NCBI GenBank assembly: GCA_002205965.3
Contig: NADL03000477.1
Coordinates: 124,001 to 188,000, forward strand
DNA from: Kappaphycus alvarezii
Lineage: Eukaryota; Rhodophyta; Florideophyceae; Gigartinales; Solieriaceae
DNA length: 64,000 nucleotides
Direction: 5' to 3'
Positions 32,450 to 43,800 of this stretch are shown piece after piece. Below the pieces are notes generated by a model that searched no databases, was not told the DNA's origin, and saw only the letters and a list, made by a program, of their open reading frames with translations. Every line of letters starts with the position of its first letter. The stretch's first letter is position 1. The position numbers and the translations under genes were made by a program.

Positions 32450-32800
32450 AGAGGGATGCGAAGCAAATACACGGGAAAAGATTGTCCGTTTTTATTGATG
32501 ATTGTTTTTCAACACAGTGGAGCGTTGGACTTTTGGGTCGAATTTTTGGAACCAAGAGGTCCACATTTGAGAGATTGGTGAAATCATATATTTCTAAAAA
32601 ACAAACAATGTGCAAGTATTATTTTGATGTTTATCCTCGTGATATCCTATGGCATAAGGTAATTGAGTAAGAAAACTCGAAAAATTACTTTGACAGGAGA
32701 AGAAGAGCGCGAGAATCAGCTCATTGTGTCGGACAGATTTATAATAGAAAACAACATTGGAAGAATGTGCTTTTTATGGGATATCATAGCAAGTAGGTAT
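32450..32800 (+). pseudogene. Internally deleted DDE_Tnp_4-type transposase
   Basis: The N-terminal part (32482-32670) reads SVGLLGRIFGTKRSTFERLV, the helix-turn-helix block of this transposase type. It corresponds to WCVLVKMFGLKGSSFEYMI in the minus-strand copy at 35400-36662. In another frame, SDRFIIENNIGRMCFLWDII (about 32727-32786) follows only ~60 bp later and matches the SDRxIVENFFGRxxxLW block with the third catalytic residue (Glu). The whole middle of the protein, with the first two catalytic Asp, is missing. This is the form expected of a non-autonomous deletion derivative. Confidence 0.6.
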
Positions 32801-35399
32801 AGATGGGGATAGCCTATGTATATGTTCTTGTTTAAATTTTGCTTGTCAATGAAAAAATAAAGCATAGGCAGGTCTCCTTTGCGAGCAAATAACCACAAAT
32901 TTATAATTAGGTAAAGAAAAGGCTTTATACAATAGGCGAAAACATTCACACCGAGAGTGCTTGGGCGCAGGCGAAGTACACGGCGAAGCGGGCGCGGCTA
33001 ATGGATGTCCAGTATCGCTAGAGGAGGTGTTCGGGGAGCGTTCCGGGACACGATGGAGGTGAGGATACTGAGTCGTAGTGAGTGCTTTAGTTCATGTTTA
33101 ATTGTAAATTGAATCGCGAAGTGAGTAATGATGTGATTTTAATAGAAAACTGTGGTCATTCTCAATTTGCCTCGATAAATGCGTATTTCAACAAACGACA
33201 ACGTATGATCATGGTTTAAGTCCGAAAAGACTCAGTAAATATGCGAAAACCAAGTCCTCATGCAATTACTAACTGCCTGACGGACCTATTATTCAACATA
33301 GGTAATGCGCCAAAATTCAGTACTCTAAGATACTGAAGAATACATGTTTCTAATTCTGTAAAGGATCATGCTGTATTTTAAAGTGTTTGCATAGTTGTAA
33401 TTGAGAAGAAAAACGTTGTCAAGCAGGTCACTATGGAGAAACTACAGCAACTACTAGCAGGGAGGAACGACTGATTTGAGTGCTTATGGGGAATCGGACC
33501 CGGAAGTGGCTGGAAAGGTGTAGAGAGTTGACCAACAGCTATAATGCTTGGTTGTTGCTAAGCATAATTTGCTAATGCATGAACTTCTGATTTTTTGTGG
33601 TCAGCCGTTTTTGTAGTGTCTACGAAACTAAAGGGTTTCGTGAAAAAGAAAAATTTTACTTCATTTCTGAGATCCTTACGCATGAATCACGTCCGGGGTT
33701 AAGATGATGGGGTATGTGCGCAGTTTTCACTGATTCAGCATGATGGAGGTACTACAGTTATGTGGAACAAACGCCGCGACCATTGTCTTGAGATTCTGTA
33801 ATTGAGAGAGTGGACTACTCCCTCGACGATCAGCTTTGAAGCTGCACAGGAAATGAGGAGACTGAAATCCTGCTGATCCGGCTTTTCCGCAGATATCAAT
33901 AGCGACAGGTTGAACGCAATTCTTCCGCATGACTTGGTCCCGCATATCATCCCTCTTCTAGCCCTCAGCTTTGGTCAGTTCGGAAAAAAATCCATCTGTC
34001 ACTTTGAGACATGGCGTGGAGTGACAGCTGAGAATCGTCACATCTAGCCCCTATGCGGTGGGTGTGAGTAAATGGGAAAAGTTGAAAAAATTTGGGTTTT
34101 TTTTCCACTTCAGACCTAAATAGACCTCTCGATACTAATACCGTAAGATTTTTTTTGATGATGACAAGAGTGTCGCGGTCCGTGTTTTCAACAAAGAATA
34201 GGAGGAACAGGTGGATTGATGTGCAAATGAGAATTTTAGGGACTAACATGCAAGTGCGAAGGTTAGTTGAACCGGGGAATGGTTAAAGTCCGATTTCCGA
34301 GCCTCCAGTGACGAGGAGAATGCTTAGAGTATAAGTCCAATATTACAATGAGGGTGGAGGAGAAGCTGACTGAATTGTCTAGGGAATAGAAGATGGTACT
34401 GCTCCGGTGGTTGCACATTGACTTTTACTCGGAACCACAAGAGGAGGGTGATTATATAAAAATTTAGCACGGACCTCTCAACCGTAGCAAGGTTAGTAAA
34501 CATTGTCAAGAACAGCGCTTTCCAAAAAATAATGTACTAGGTCGCAACCGCAGTTACTGCGTTCTTGTGCAAAGATGCTGTACTTGCGTAAATACTCGAT
34601 TTTTTCGATAACGGGCTGATCTTTCTGCACAAACGGAATATTTCACGCGTACAGTAAGTCGTTTCGAGACTGACATTAGAAATGGTACATTTGTGTATGT
34701 GTACATAGTTACAGAAACACATCCATATTAAAAATTTTAATGATAGTTACAACAAATAAAAGATTAGTTTCATATCCAGGAATAAAATCAATTTATTTAC
34801 TCATTGTACACGTTACAAGTCACTGGAAGAACCTCGTTCTTTAAAAAGAAATTATATTATAAATTAATTGTCTATATAATCATGCGCTATATTATATGCG
34901 TTAGACCGATTCCTGGTGGGGCGGAGCTGATCAACCATCCCCCTCCTAGGTAGCCGTACCTATACCTGAAGCTTTCTGCCATTGGTAGTTGGCGCTAAAA
35001 CACTAGCTAGTTTGTAAGTCGAAAATTACACATTGCTTAGCGATGGGTATAGCTCCCATTCCATAAAAAAGCTAAAAGAGAACCTCGCTCTTCAGGGAAG
35101 AAATATGCCGGTGACCTCACGGGAGGCTCTCTAGAAAATTTTTTCCAAAATAGTGCCACATGTAATAGCTGTATAAAGCCTAGCATTTGATAACAAACGA
35201 AACAGTTAAGTGTATCTTTTATTTACAGTAAACAGTTAGGTAATGTTGAAGGTAAAGAACCAGGATACAGATAAAAACTACATTGCTGGCGAGATATTTA
35301 TGCTCTTTTTTAGAAACAAAAAGCATGGAAAGTTTAATTCAAGTGTAAATTCACTAAATAAACAACGAATAGATGAATTCAGAGAAGTTCTAATGGTCC
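32801..35399. other. No recognisable gene
   Basis: Mostly AT-rich. The minus-strand ORFs at 33727-33945 and 33735-33950 overlap in different frames, and neither has a motif I can name. A minus-strand ORF at 33965-34249 is also unassigned. A GC-richer patch lies at 34905-34990. The tail of the minus-strand transposase ends near 35400. Confidence 0.4.
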
Positions 35400-36662
35400 T
35401 TTGTTTCAGAGAGGGATGCCCGACAAAATTGAATGTCAATAAGGCGACGACGCTTTTGCCCGTACTTCTTTTGAATCTGCCGACGTTTTTCAATTTGATT
35501 ATTGCCGATGTGGTACTATCGATTCTTGATTTTCTTGAAAAGTTTGCTGTCTTCTGCGCAGAGCGGGTCGTTGAAGATATGACAGTTCGTGAGAGCAAAA
35601 AAAAGCCTAAATAGTTTCTCGTACAGAGTTTCTGCCCACCTCCTCTTGGACGAAATCACAGTCCACAAACCATTCATCCTTCCAAAGAAATTTTCGACGA
35701 TAATGCGATCTCATGAAATGTGAGGATTCAAAACCATGTCTGGGTGTATTAGGATTCCATCTATCGTCTTTTTCTTGGTATAAATGACTCTACAGAAATC
35801 GCGGGCCCCATAGTATCCATTGTATATTAACACTGCCCATGGCCTGGGGTAATCTCCATGCAAAAGTACATTATCTTCAATTCACTGCTGCTCGCAATCT
35901 TATTTAATCAACTGCTTTTGATGAAAAAAATTCATAGATTGGAAAATAGTGAGATATGAAACGGACTCCAGGTCATCTGCACTGCCTCAAATTGCAAAGC
36001 CACATAGCAAGATGGATACTTCCGTCTTGTAACCCTAGAGCTTGTGCTTTCCACTGAAATAAAGTTTACCTTCTTCTATACTTCTACTTAGACGAAAGCT
36101 TGGTAGTAATGTCACATCAGCTGCGTAGCGAGCCATCGGCTAGTTTTGAAACAGAGAATTATTCCGTGATATTTAGGTCATTGTCCACTTCTTTGCCTGA
36201 TACTCGACGAAATGTTCATACATAGGTTCAGAAAAGATATCAATGAACTGCATGATCATGTACTCGAAGGAGGATCCTTTCAGGCCAAACATCTTTACAA
36301 GAACGCACCACTGCCCACCGATCTTTAGAATAACTAGAGTCATTAATGAAACATCTTTATGCTTATGAGCACACATGCGATACCGATCGCTATTATACCG
36401 TTCCTTGATGTCCTTCTCGAAAGTCTGCCAAATAGTCGGGTATTGAGCTGTATCGAAGTCTATCATTTGAATAAATCGACTGAGAGCCACTTTTATGGTA
36501 GAATTGATCAAAAGTAGGGGCACCACTACCCGAGTCTTCATCAGAAAAATCGGCATCATCAGGAGAGGAAACATATTCCTGAAGTTCGACTGGTCTTTCA
36601 ACTGCAGCATCGGAAAGTAGAAGAACAGCTCTTGCAGTTTGACTGGAGGTGAAAGTTGTCAT
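35400..36662 (-). mobile_element. DDE_Tnp_4-type transposase gene, nearly full length, decayed
   Basis: An ATG at 36662 starts an acidic N-terminus. After a frame change near 36500 comes FDTAQYPTIWQTFEKDI, then the helix-turn-helix block (KIGGQWCVLVKMFGLKG, SSFEYMIMQFIDIF). Further down are YAADVTLLP with the first catalytic Asp, YFSGKHKL and GYKTEVS. Next come an NGYYGA segment where DKGYxG is expected, IYTKKKTIDG and DRIIVENFFGR with the catalytic Glu. The basic tail (ALTNCHIFNDPLR, then KRRQIQKKYGQKRRRL) ends near 35400. The order is that of DDE_Tnp_4 (PF13359) transposases of eukaryotic DNA transposons. Several stops and at least one frameshift make it inactive. Terminal inverted repeats were not found. 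The plus-strand ORF at 35243-35614 is antisense to its tail. Confidence 0.75.
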
Positions 36663-37211
36663 AATTAGGGCAGAATAATACGGGAAGTTAAATGGAAATG
36701 TCTGAGGGAAATTGAGGTACAGGTAGATTTGTTCAAGGCAACTGTATATGTTTGAAGATAGAGTTACTGAACAGTTATCGAGTGGTTTCCATATAAACAC
36801 GTCATGTTTTGAAATTCACCAACACCCTTCAGATTTACTTAGGACTCTTCATTTTAATAAATCTTTTAAATTATTATTATCAAATCTGATAAAGATGAAA
36901 TATATTCCGAATTATTTGGCGTTTTTAAATGAATTTATGTAATAGCATTATAGGCAGCCATTTCTGTAAATAACTGGGTAACACTGCATGCATACTATGT
37001 TTGCGCTACAATACTACTGTAACCTAGTGTCTATCGGATCATTGTCCTCATTCGCGTACAAGGGATAAGGCTGATTTTTAAAGTAAAAATTTATTTTCTT
37101 CTATTTTCAGTAGTGAAGATCGATCAAAACAAACATTTCGGTAATTATAACGTTGGTCCGAGTACGCCCAACTTTTTAACACTCAAGGACCTTCGAAATT
37201 AGTGCCAATTT
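36663..37211. other. No recognisable gene
   Basis: AT-rich flank between the transposase start and the left LTR-like repeat. A 64-codon plus-strand ORF (36748-36942) has no motif. Confidence 0.4.
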
Positions 37212-37700
37212 TGTCACATGAACCGCTGTTGGTTGTCCAGCCCAGCAATGAATCAGTATAATTTGGAAGCGCGTGGTCGTGAGTCTGTGGTGGTGTGAGA
37301 GATGGAAAGTTAGAGATTAGTAGAGAGGGATAATTGGGTCTTTTCGCGCCGGGTTAAAGTGGTATTGATATCACTAGTACTCATGAATACCCTCGTTTCA
37401 CCTAATCCACAATTATTGCAGGAAGAGTGCTAGATTTATTCGAAACAGATCGTAGCGTTGGTAACCATGCCATCAACTAAAATAGTAATTCAATAGAAAA
37501 TCTCATATTTCTTACAGTTAATAACTGTGAGGAAATAAATCAAATCAAATTGTGCACTGCTGTATTAATCTAAGCACTTTGGGGCCCACAGCAAGAGCTC
37601 CTAAAAGTATCTCAACCCCCCTGTACTGTACAGTACAGCATACACTAAGTGATAGTGACCCAAAATTATGTAGTACTGCACTTGTATCAAGTAAAGTACA
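37212..37700. repeat. LTR-like direct repeat, left copy
   Basis: This 489-bp sequence matches 46925-47422 in the same orientation. It starts TGTC and ends ACA, as LTRs do (TG...CA). Shared landmarks include TGTCCAGC, TGAATACCCTCG, ATAGTAATTCA, a CAAATTGTGCACT word and the palindrome GTACTGTACAGTAC at 37622-37635. No target-site duplication was found around either copy or around the pair. Confidence 0.65.
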
Positions 37701-38832
37701 TTCATACTGTACGTGCACTGAAGTTACACATTGCACTCCTCATTCTCTGCGTTCCTTCCATTTGTGAATCGCGACTGTTTTGACCATGAGTGACGACGTT
37801 GTTTTCATCGAATTACAATCGACCTAGCGTCCCCATGCTTTGTGTACACGGACTAGATCTATTAGTGAATCCGCAGTTTCTAAACGTGTGGGCTTAGGGG
37901 CGCCAAAGCCGGAGAACGCCTAAAGTGTCGGACAGCAGTCTAGTATTGAGAAAATTATGGTTGATGACGACTCGCGGATAAAAAGGCGGCCGTTTCAGAA
38001 GGGTGCTAAGTGCTCAGAATGACGTCTCATTGGTGCATGTTGTGCTTTTACACTCCTTTTCTTCGAGGAGATACAGGATCTTGTCGCTTCAAGTTCGGGC
38101 TGAGACTTCTACTGCAAAAACCATTGCCGATATCATTGGGCTTCCAGATGCACCAATTGTCGAAATCACAAAATCCAACTACTGGCGAGTTGTTATCGTT
38201 AAATATAACTAATTTCGGTCCAAGTATCTTGAGAACCCGGCTTTTAACTAGCCAAGTATGGTCCTGGTTCACGTGCAATAGTAGCATTACCAAATAATAC
38301 TACACTGATAGTGGCATGAAAGTCGTTGGACAAAAAGGAAGGGTAGTTTCCTATCTGCCTCGGTATACAATAACTTTGCCGAGTTCTTCAGTGAAGAAAT
38401 AGGAAGGCTCTTAATTGGAGAGCTTGAAAAAGTTGAAGGTTTTTACTTCCGATTAGCAATACGCAGAGAGTCATTCACAAAATCATACCCCACTAAAACT
38501 TGCGTAAAGTCATGAATGATGACTTACAGTTGAACAAGTTTTCTTAGCTCTCTAATTTTGAGATCGGTATATTCGTAGTGGGGTTTTGTGCTAGGAAAAC
38601 GGTTGATCATTGCGTTTTCATCGATGCATCGAAAAAATTAATTACGGGTGGCTTGGAGAAAAGACCAATGAAATAAGGCCGAGGTGCGCGGGCTGCATTG
38701 TTTTCGTAAGTAAAGAACACCATAAGACAAGTCCCCTTTGAACTTTTGTCTCCAATGGTTTCTTAAAAACACATTGCTCTGAGTTTATATCAAGGAGTCC
38801 AGTAGTGACTACATTGCGTAGTCAGCCTTCAC
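37701..38832. other. No recognisable gene; probably 3' part of Copia B
   Basis: Short ORFs on both strands without a motif (38003-38212 and 38010-38297 plus, 38048-38293 minus). Its position between the LTR-like repeat and the RNase H of Copia B suggests the 3' non-coding part of that element. Confidence 0.35.
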
Positions 38833-39496
38833 TCATGGCTTGGTAAGACCACGTGCTATTTTATAAGAGCTTCTCACCAAACAGATATCCGGTATCGTTC
38901 CATCTTTAAACCCTTGTCTCACGGCCACAGTTTCCAACATCACCCTTTTCTCCGAAGTTCCTGGCCCTTTATGAACGACATTGAAGAATGATTTGCTATC
39001 TCTAAATAGTTTTATGGGTATTTTTCGTCCCATCATGATACTCATCTCACCCGAAAGCGTGGCTGCGACGTCGAAGACGTCACTGGAAGGTACTTAGCCG
39101 ATCATCGCATATATTGCAACTCCACGAGACTTACGTGACTTTAAATATATGGGTACTTTAGCTCCTGTGTCCTCTAAAAATTAGAAAAATGTGAAAAATA
39201 TGTAATTATAAATCAGAATTACTGGCGAACGAGGAGTCTGAATAAACAATTACCCTCAGGCTGTTGCAATCGAGCCTGAGCAGTTCTAGATGGACCATGT
39301 TCTGCTTTACATATAGAATGGACCGATTAAGTTGCCTAATGATCTGATTGCGATCCGAGTGAAATATAGACTCGTTAACTTGGACCAGCTGCGATATTTC
39401 GAGCAGGCAGTCCGATCTGGTGTTTGAAAGCCAAGCTATTTTCATTTTCATAAATCGGAATAGATGAAATATTACGTCTGAGGTACGTTTCTCCAA
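38833..39496 (-). pseudogene. Copia B RNase H
   Basis: The first segment has IAWLSNTRSDCLLEISQLVQ, the block that links RT to RNase H (family WLxxxxRPDI), then LRVIVYSDSSFASNSDL with the first catalytic Asp. The second segment (38833-39045, another frame) has IKLFRDSKSFFNVV, TSEKRVMLETVAVRQGF, and a final ARGLTKP where the family has ADALTK. The order and spacing fit a Copia RNase H. A stop and frame change lie between the two parts. Confidence 0.7.
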
Positions 39497-39841
39497 CTTC
39501 CTGTACGATAGATGTATCAGTGGTTTTGTGTAAGTTGAAACCAGTCAAATTGCATATAGGTTATTGCTCTTTTACAATATATAACTTCTCATGAGTTATT
39601 CAGCACAGTTTCTTGAATGACTCATCGCCTGCTATTAAAAGGAAATCTACCTATTCACCTAATAATCTCTTTAGAGTCCCCTTACTTATAAGTATGTATA
39701 TAGCCAGATTAGATCGGAGTATGTTAATTTTTAGATCGGTAAGTTGTACTTTTACAAAGTACCATGCCAAATATCACCCGATTCACACAATTCATCGAGT
39801 TGCTTTTGGAGTTACATACATTTCAATTGGTTAATCTTAAA

Positions 39842-40030
39842 TTAAAGCCCTTGATTGGTGATAAAAAATTCTTGTGTTACCGGTTTGATTGACTGAAGGA
39901 AGACCTGTCGAAATTTTGAGGTACAGATGTGAAAATTGTTCATCGCTGCAAGACGTAAGGGTATCCAATTATACTGCGGCTGGGAGTAGACGTTGAGTAG
40001 TCTACTATATTTTCTAGTCGATCTAGGCAT
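39842..40030 (-). pseudogene. Copia B reverse transcriptase fragment
   Basis: SRLLNVYSQPQYNWIPLRLA and FRQVFLQSIKPVTQEFFI resemble the start of a Copia RT palm, where the family has a DIxQAYxQS block. The catalytic Asp of that block appears lost. The YVDD half is not found between here and the RNase H, so much of the RT is deleted. Confidence 0.4.
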
Positions 40031-40199
40031 CCCTAGACGATATACCTAACCTTGATTTTTAATACAGTCATCAGTCGATTTGATTGTCAGCAAGAACATT
40101 ACGGGAAATAAGTTCCCATCAAGAGGGAAATTATTTTCATAATGACTTCAAATTTGCCTCGGGAAAGTAAATTTTTGATTTCCTTTTTCTTTTACATCG

Positions 40200-41066
40200 T
40201 CATTGCTTCTGATCTGTCTCTAGGAACTGTTTTGTAGATAGATTACGTGATATGAGCAGGACTTTATCTCGGCTTTGAAGAGATATGTGGGCCATACCAG
40301 AGCTCCGTGAAAAATGAGTTTTGAAAGAGTCTGGAGCGTAATATTGCTGCACTTGGCCCACTTTAAAAGGGAGTGACGCGCCAATACGGTAATCTTGGAT
40401 GAAGATGAGTTTCTCATTAATGTCAACCTCCATAACTTTGAATGGCCTTACCCATTCTCCAACGCGATCTTCTACGAGCTTCTCCGTCCAAATCAAGACT
40501 TGGTCCCCGTCATTGTTAATGACGTTGACTGATGGTGTTTTGAGCTTCCGATTGCTACATTTACATGCATATTTGCCATATTATTCTCCATATCCTTTCT
40601 AGGGGAGCTTGCGAGCTCTTTTCTGCTAGGTAGGATTGCAATGTTTTCAGGACCTTCAGAGCGGGTGCTAATTCTTGGGAATTCTCCGAATAAAAGTGCT
40701 AAGAGTACAATACCTCCAGGACCTAAGGTGCCATTCATAGCCTAATAAGCCAATTACAAGGCAAATTACGATTACTTACTCGGTTCTTGTTCCTTAATCT
40801 TTGCATAAGTACTCCGAAGTGGTTTATTATATCTCTCGGCGATTCGTAGACTTGAATGTGCTTCAATACCAGTCCTTTCGACTTTAAAATTGAAGAGTGC
40901 ACTCATGGTCACAAACAGAGGGCCAAAGTTTGCCAACCAACATATGATTCCGTATGTTGGTGGAGCCCTGGGTGGTTAGCTGCCCAACATACCGAAATAG
41001 TTTTCTATATAGTTTTCGACATATCTTTCGGGAATGAGCGGCTAAAAGCTGGTTCCCTTTGTCCAA
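40200..41066 (-). pseudogene. Copia B integrase, C-terminal half
   Basis: ERYNKPLRSTYAKIKEQEP (about 40790-40850) matches the ERYHxPLRRxxxKI block. From 40738, NGTLGPGGIVLLALLFGEFP and ENNMANMHV match the GPxGxVPxxLVFG and MAxMxV blocks. After an apparent one-base loss, DQVLIWTEKLVEDRVGEWVR and PFKVMEV, then FKVGQVQQYY, give the typical integrase tail. The conservation here is the strongest in Copia B. The core aspartates are not identifiable. Confidence 0.7.
40936..40991. repeat. Alternating CCAACATA / TATGTTGG hairpin
   Basis: ACCAACATA at 40936-40944 pairs with TATGTTGGT at 40953-40961 over an eight-base loop. A second CCCAACATAC at about 40983-40992 can pair with the same central GTATGTTGG (nine base pairs). 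The central arm can therefore choose between two partners. It lies inside the Copia B integrase region. Confidence 0.55.
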
Positions 41067-41317
41067 AATATTTAATATAGATCAGAGCTCGATATATAAT
41101 ACACCTAATAGTAGTCATTCGTTGAACTCATTGTTATCTCAACCGAGGGATACTCGGAAGCAGGTCGGAGCGTACCGTATCCTCTGACATGGATCACACA
41201 TTCTGTTAATGTCCTCCAAACATGAAAGGGCGTCTGGACTTGCTACTTTTGGTCGCGCCCTTTTCAGCAGCTTGAATATCTTCTAGGTAGAAGGATGGAA
41301 AAAATCTTTGTGCAGTT

Positions 41318-41864
41318 TCAAAAGCTGAGTTCTACGGAAAAGGAAGTTCTCAGGAGGAGCACTTCGGCGAATAAATAGGCCCTCCTGGCGGGGCGTAGCG
41401 GTACAAACAATTCATCGGCGTATTCTATTGTCCCATAAGCCCGGAAGAATTTATAACTCTTATTCAGTCTATATGCCCCAGTATCGGCAGTCAAGGATTC
41501 CTGATATAGAATTTTCATCCCTAGTAGTTTAGTAATATATGCACGGGAAAAATCAAGATTTACCTGGATGGGCGGGATACCAGGTGGTTTTGCGAGTGGT
41601 AAAGTAACTTGGGTGGCAAAGTGAATCGAAGCTCTTTTCTGCAAAGCTGAGTATTTTGACAAAACATGGGTTCAGTAGATTCGGCATTTCTAATTTATGG
41701 TACCCTAAAATGGGTCGCAGCTCCTTGTAACCAACAACAGATTTTGGTGCACCAATGTCGATACAGAATCCGTGAAAGCGGGATACGCTGTATTCACTGT
41801 AGATTATTGTAACGCGTATGTGGGTGAAATCCACTTCATCAATATAAATAGGTTCTTTATGCAT
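41318..41864 (-). pseudogene. Copia B protease and start of integrase
   Basis: FHGFCIDIGAPKSVVGYKEL (about 41780) matches the retropepsin-like block with the catalytic Asp in a DxGA context; the usual Thr is Ile. In an overlapping frame VNLDFSRAYITKLLGMKIL (about 41550) matches the second half of the protease, where the family has a PxLLGLDxL block. The region ends before a stop at 41318. Confidence 0.55.
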
Positions 41865-42979
41865 CGGGTGAGCTTTTCAATGAGGTTCTGCGTGTCTTGG
41901 CAGGCGTCGAGGTAGAGGCGAGTTTCCTTACCGCTTTGTTTAATATACTGCTCATTTCATGTCAATTTTGTATTATGGCAGGGGGAAAATAGTTCTGGTT
42001 GTACAACGGCGAACAAGAAGTTCGTGTACCATTCCTTATCACTTTCTTCATATTTTTGGCCATCCTTGTCAGCAGTTAAAGTCAGATATTCAAATAGGCG
42101 GACCTCGTCAGGCTCTTCAATTTTGTTTTTTTCATTTCTGGAATTATCTGAGGAACTAACAACTATTTCTTTCTCCAAATCTAAAACCAATTCAGACGTA
42201 ATTTGAACCGCTGAGTCGCCAATTTTTCATTCGCTGATGAAGGTGGTCTCGAATCGCTCCAGCTTTTCATCTGTATGCGGGGTTCCATGGAGCGCGATAC
42301 TTTGTGTTACTCATTTCGTTGTCGACTTTCTTCGTATATTGCATCCAATAATTCCATTGTAACAATAATTTCGTGATCTAAATGATGGTATAGTAGGATT
42401 TTTTTCCAGAATTCTTTTTGACATGCTTCGGATTACGACCGTAACGCTTTTCAGAAGTTTAATCCCACGTGTATCACGCATGCGCAGCCCGCTTCATCAC
42501 TTCTTGTGTTGCCTCCTTGAGCTGCGTAAATTCACGCAAAGTGGTAATGAAACCACTCAAAGCGGTAATGAATCAGTGGAAAGAATAGAATGATGTCACG
42601 ACATCACGAGAATGGGAGTATAAGGGTCGATATATAACTTTGTGAAGTCTTGAAATTGGAAAGTTAAAAACTTTCATACCAGTTACATTGTGTACATTTC
42701 CAACCGTTCGCAATTCTCTGAAGCAAGAAAAAAGAATCAAGAGACCTTCAATCATTCGTCGATCGGCTGCCTTCCGTCACATCATACAGAGGAGCAGGAA
42801 AGCTGGAATTATGACGCATATGTCACCCCATCTTCTTTTGACAGCCATCTCGGCATCTGTTGATAATAAAGACATGCAAAGGGGAAGAAAAATGAAAATT
42901 AACAAGGAAAATGATCTCAAAAGAACTTATAGATGAGGTAGGGGAAGAACTAATCAGACGACCTTATCGCGTCGACTTT
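41865..42979. other. Probable remains of Copia B gag and flank, unrecognised
   Basis: The minus strand has an acidic 77-codon ORF (41957-42190) at the position of the gag-protease junction. No zinc knuckle was found. Short plus-strand ORFs are probably shadows. Confidence 0.3.
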
Positions 42980-43800
42980 TTGCAACCAAAAAACGTATGC
43001 ATTCTTAATATTACTCTCCAAAGAAGACAGAAAGAAATGAATTGCCCGAGAGCAACTGAGCATGTTGTAAGAATGATTTGCATAGATTTGTGGATATTAG
43101 CTGGGGCCAGATACCTCGATGTCAGGTGGCCTTGAATTGTGGCCATATCGAAAAATTTTGCGATATTCGAAGAAAAACTAAAGTCATTAAACGATGTTCT
43201 CCCTTATATTAAGTTTCCCACTACCGAAGAAGAATAATTTCACGCGTCTCAAGCATTTTTTGAACTTATACGCGCACCATTATAGGGAATAATGGCAGCT
43301 TTGGACGGTATAGCTATTACCATAACACAGCCCCGACTGAATGATACGCCGGATCCCAGAAAGTAATATAGTTGTAAGGGCTTCTTTGTGTTGTGCATTC
43401 AAGCATCCGTCAGTGCCGACTACAAGTTCATGTTTTTTTTAGCTCGACATGCTGGAGGGACTCACAATTCTACCTTTTCTCAGTCTACTGAGATACAATG
43501 AATACGGGACGAAGGAAAGCTTCCCGGTAGGGTCCACATTGCTCCTGAACATACTTAGGTCAATGGGCATTATATTTTGACCCCATTTTAAGGGCTTGGC
43601 CTGCACGAGATACAAGACGCATTCAATTTCTATCTGTCATCATGTTGTATAGCAGTTGAACAGTATCCGGGAACGTTCTTTTCTCGTTTCAGGATTTTAT
43701 GGTCTCAAGCCCGATTCTGATTGGCAGAGGATAGTCTGACCTTGATGATAGCATGTAAGCTGCATAACTATATTATTGATACTAGTGACATTACCTACTT
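42980..43800 (+). mobile_element. PIF/Harbinger-type DDE transposase, decayed
   Basis: The clearest block is IMAALDGIAITITQPRLNDT (about 43290-43350), the catalytic first-Asp region (GxxDGxxIxIxxP) of PIF/Harbinger nucleases, followed by RKYNCKGFFVLCIQASVSAD, which matches the YxxRKGFxxxxxQAV block. In another frame AFNFYLSSCCIAVEQ (about 43620) matches NFxxSxxRxxVE with the catalytic Glu, then RFRILW and IACKLHNYIID at the end. The second Asp is not placed with certainty. Stops and frame changes make it inactive. The N-terminal part is uncertain and may begin near 42911. No terminal inverted repeats were found. Confidence 0.65.

Larger units (their letters stand above)
38833..41864 (-). mobile_element. 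Copia B: decayed Ty1/Copia-like pol in canonical order
   Basis: Reading the minus strand from 41864, the modules come as protease, integrase, RT and RNase H. Integrase before RT is the diagnostic Copia order. All modules are shortened and broken by stops and frameshifts, and large parts of the integrase core and RT palm are not recognisable. LTR-like repeats lie on both sides (37212-37700 and 46925-47422), about 1.1 kb beyond the RNase H end on the left and about 5 kb beyond the protease on the right. Confidence 0.75.

Noticed and set aside
33727-33950. Two overlapping minus-strand ORFs with protein-like composition
   Set aside because: They lie in different frames over the same bases, and neither gives a motif I can name.
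35243-35614. 123-codon plus-strand ORF
   Set aside because: It is antisense to the conserved basic tail of the minus-strand DDE transposase.
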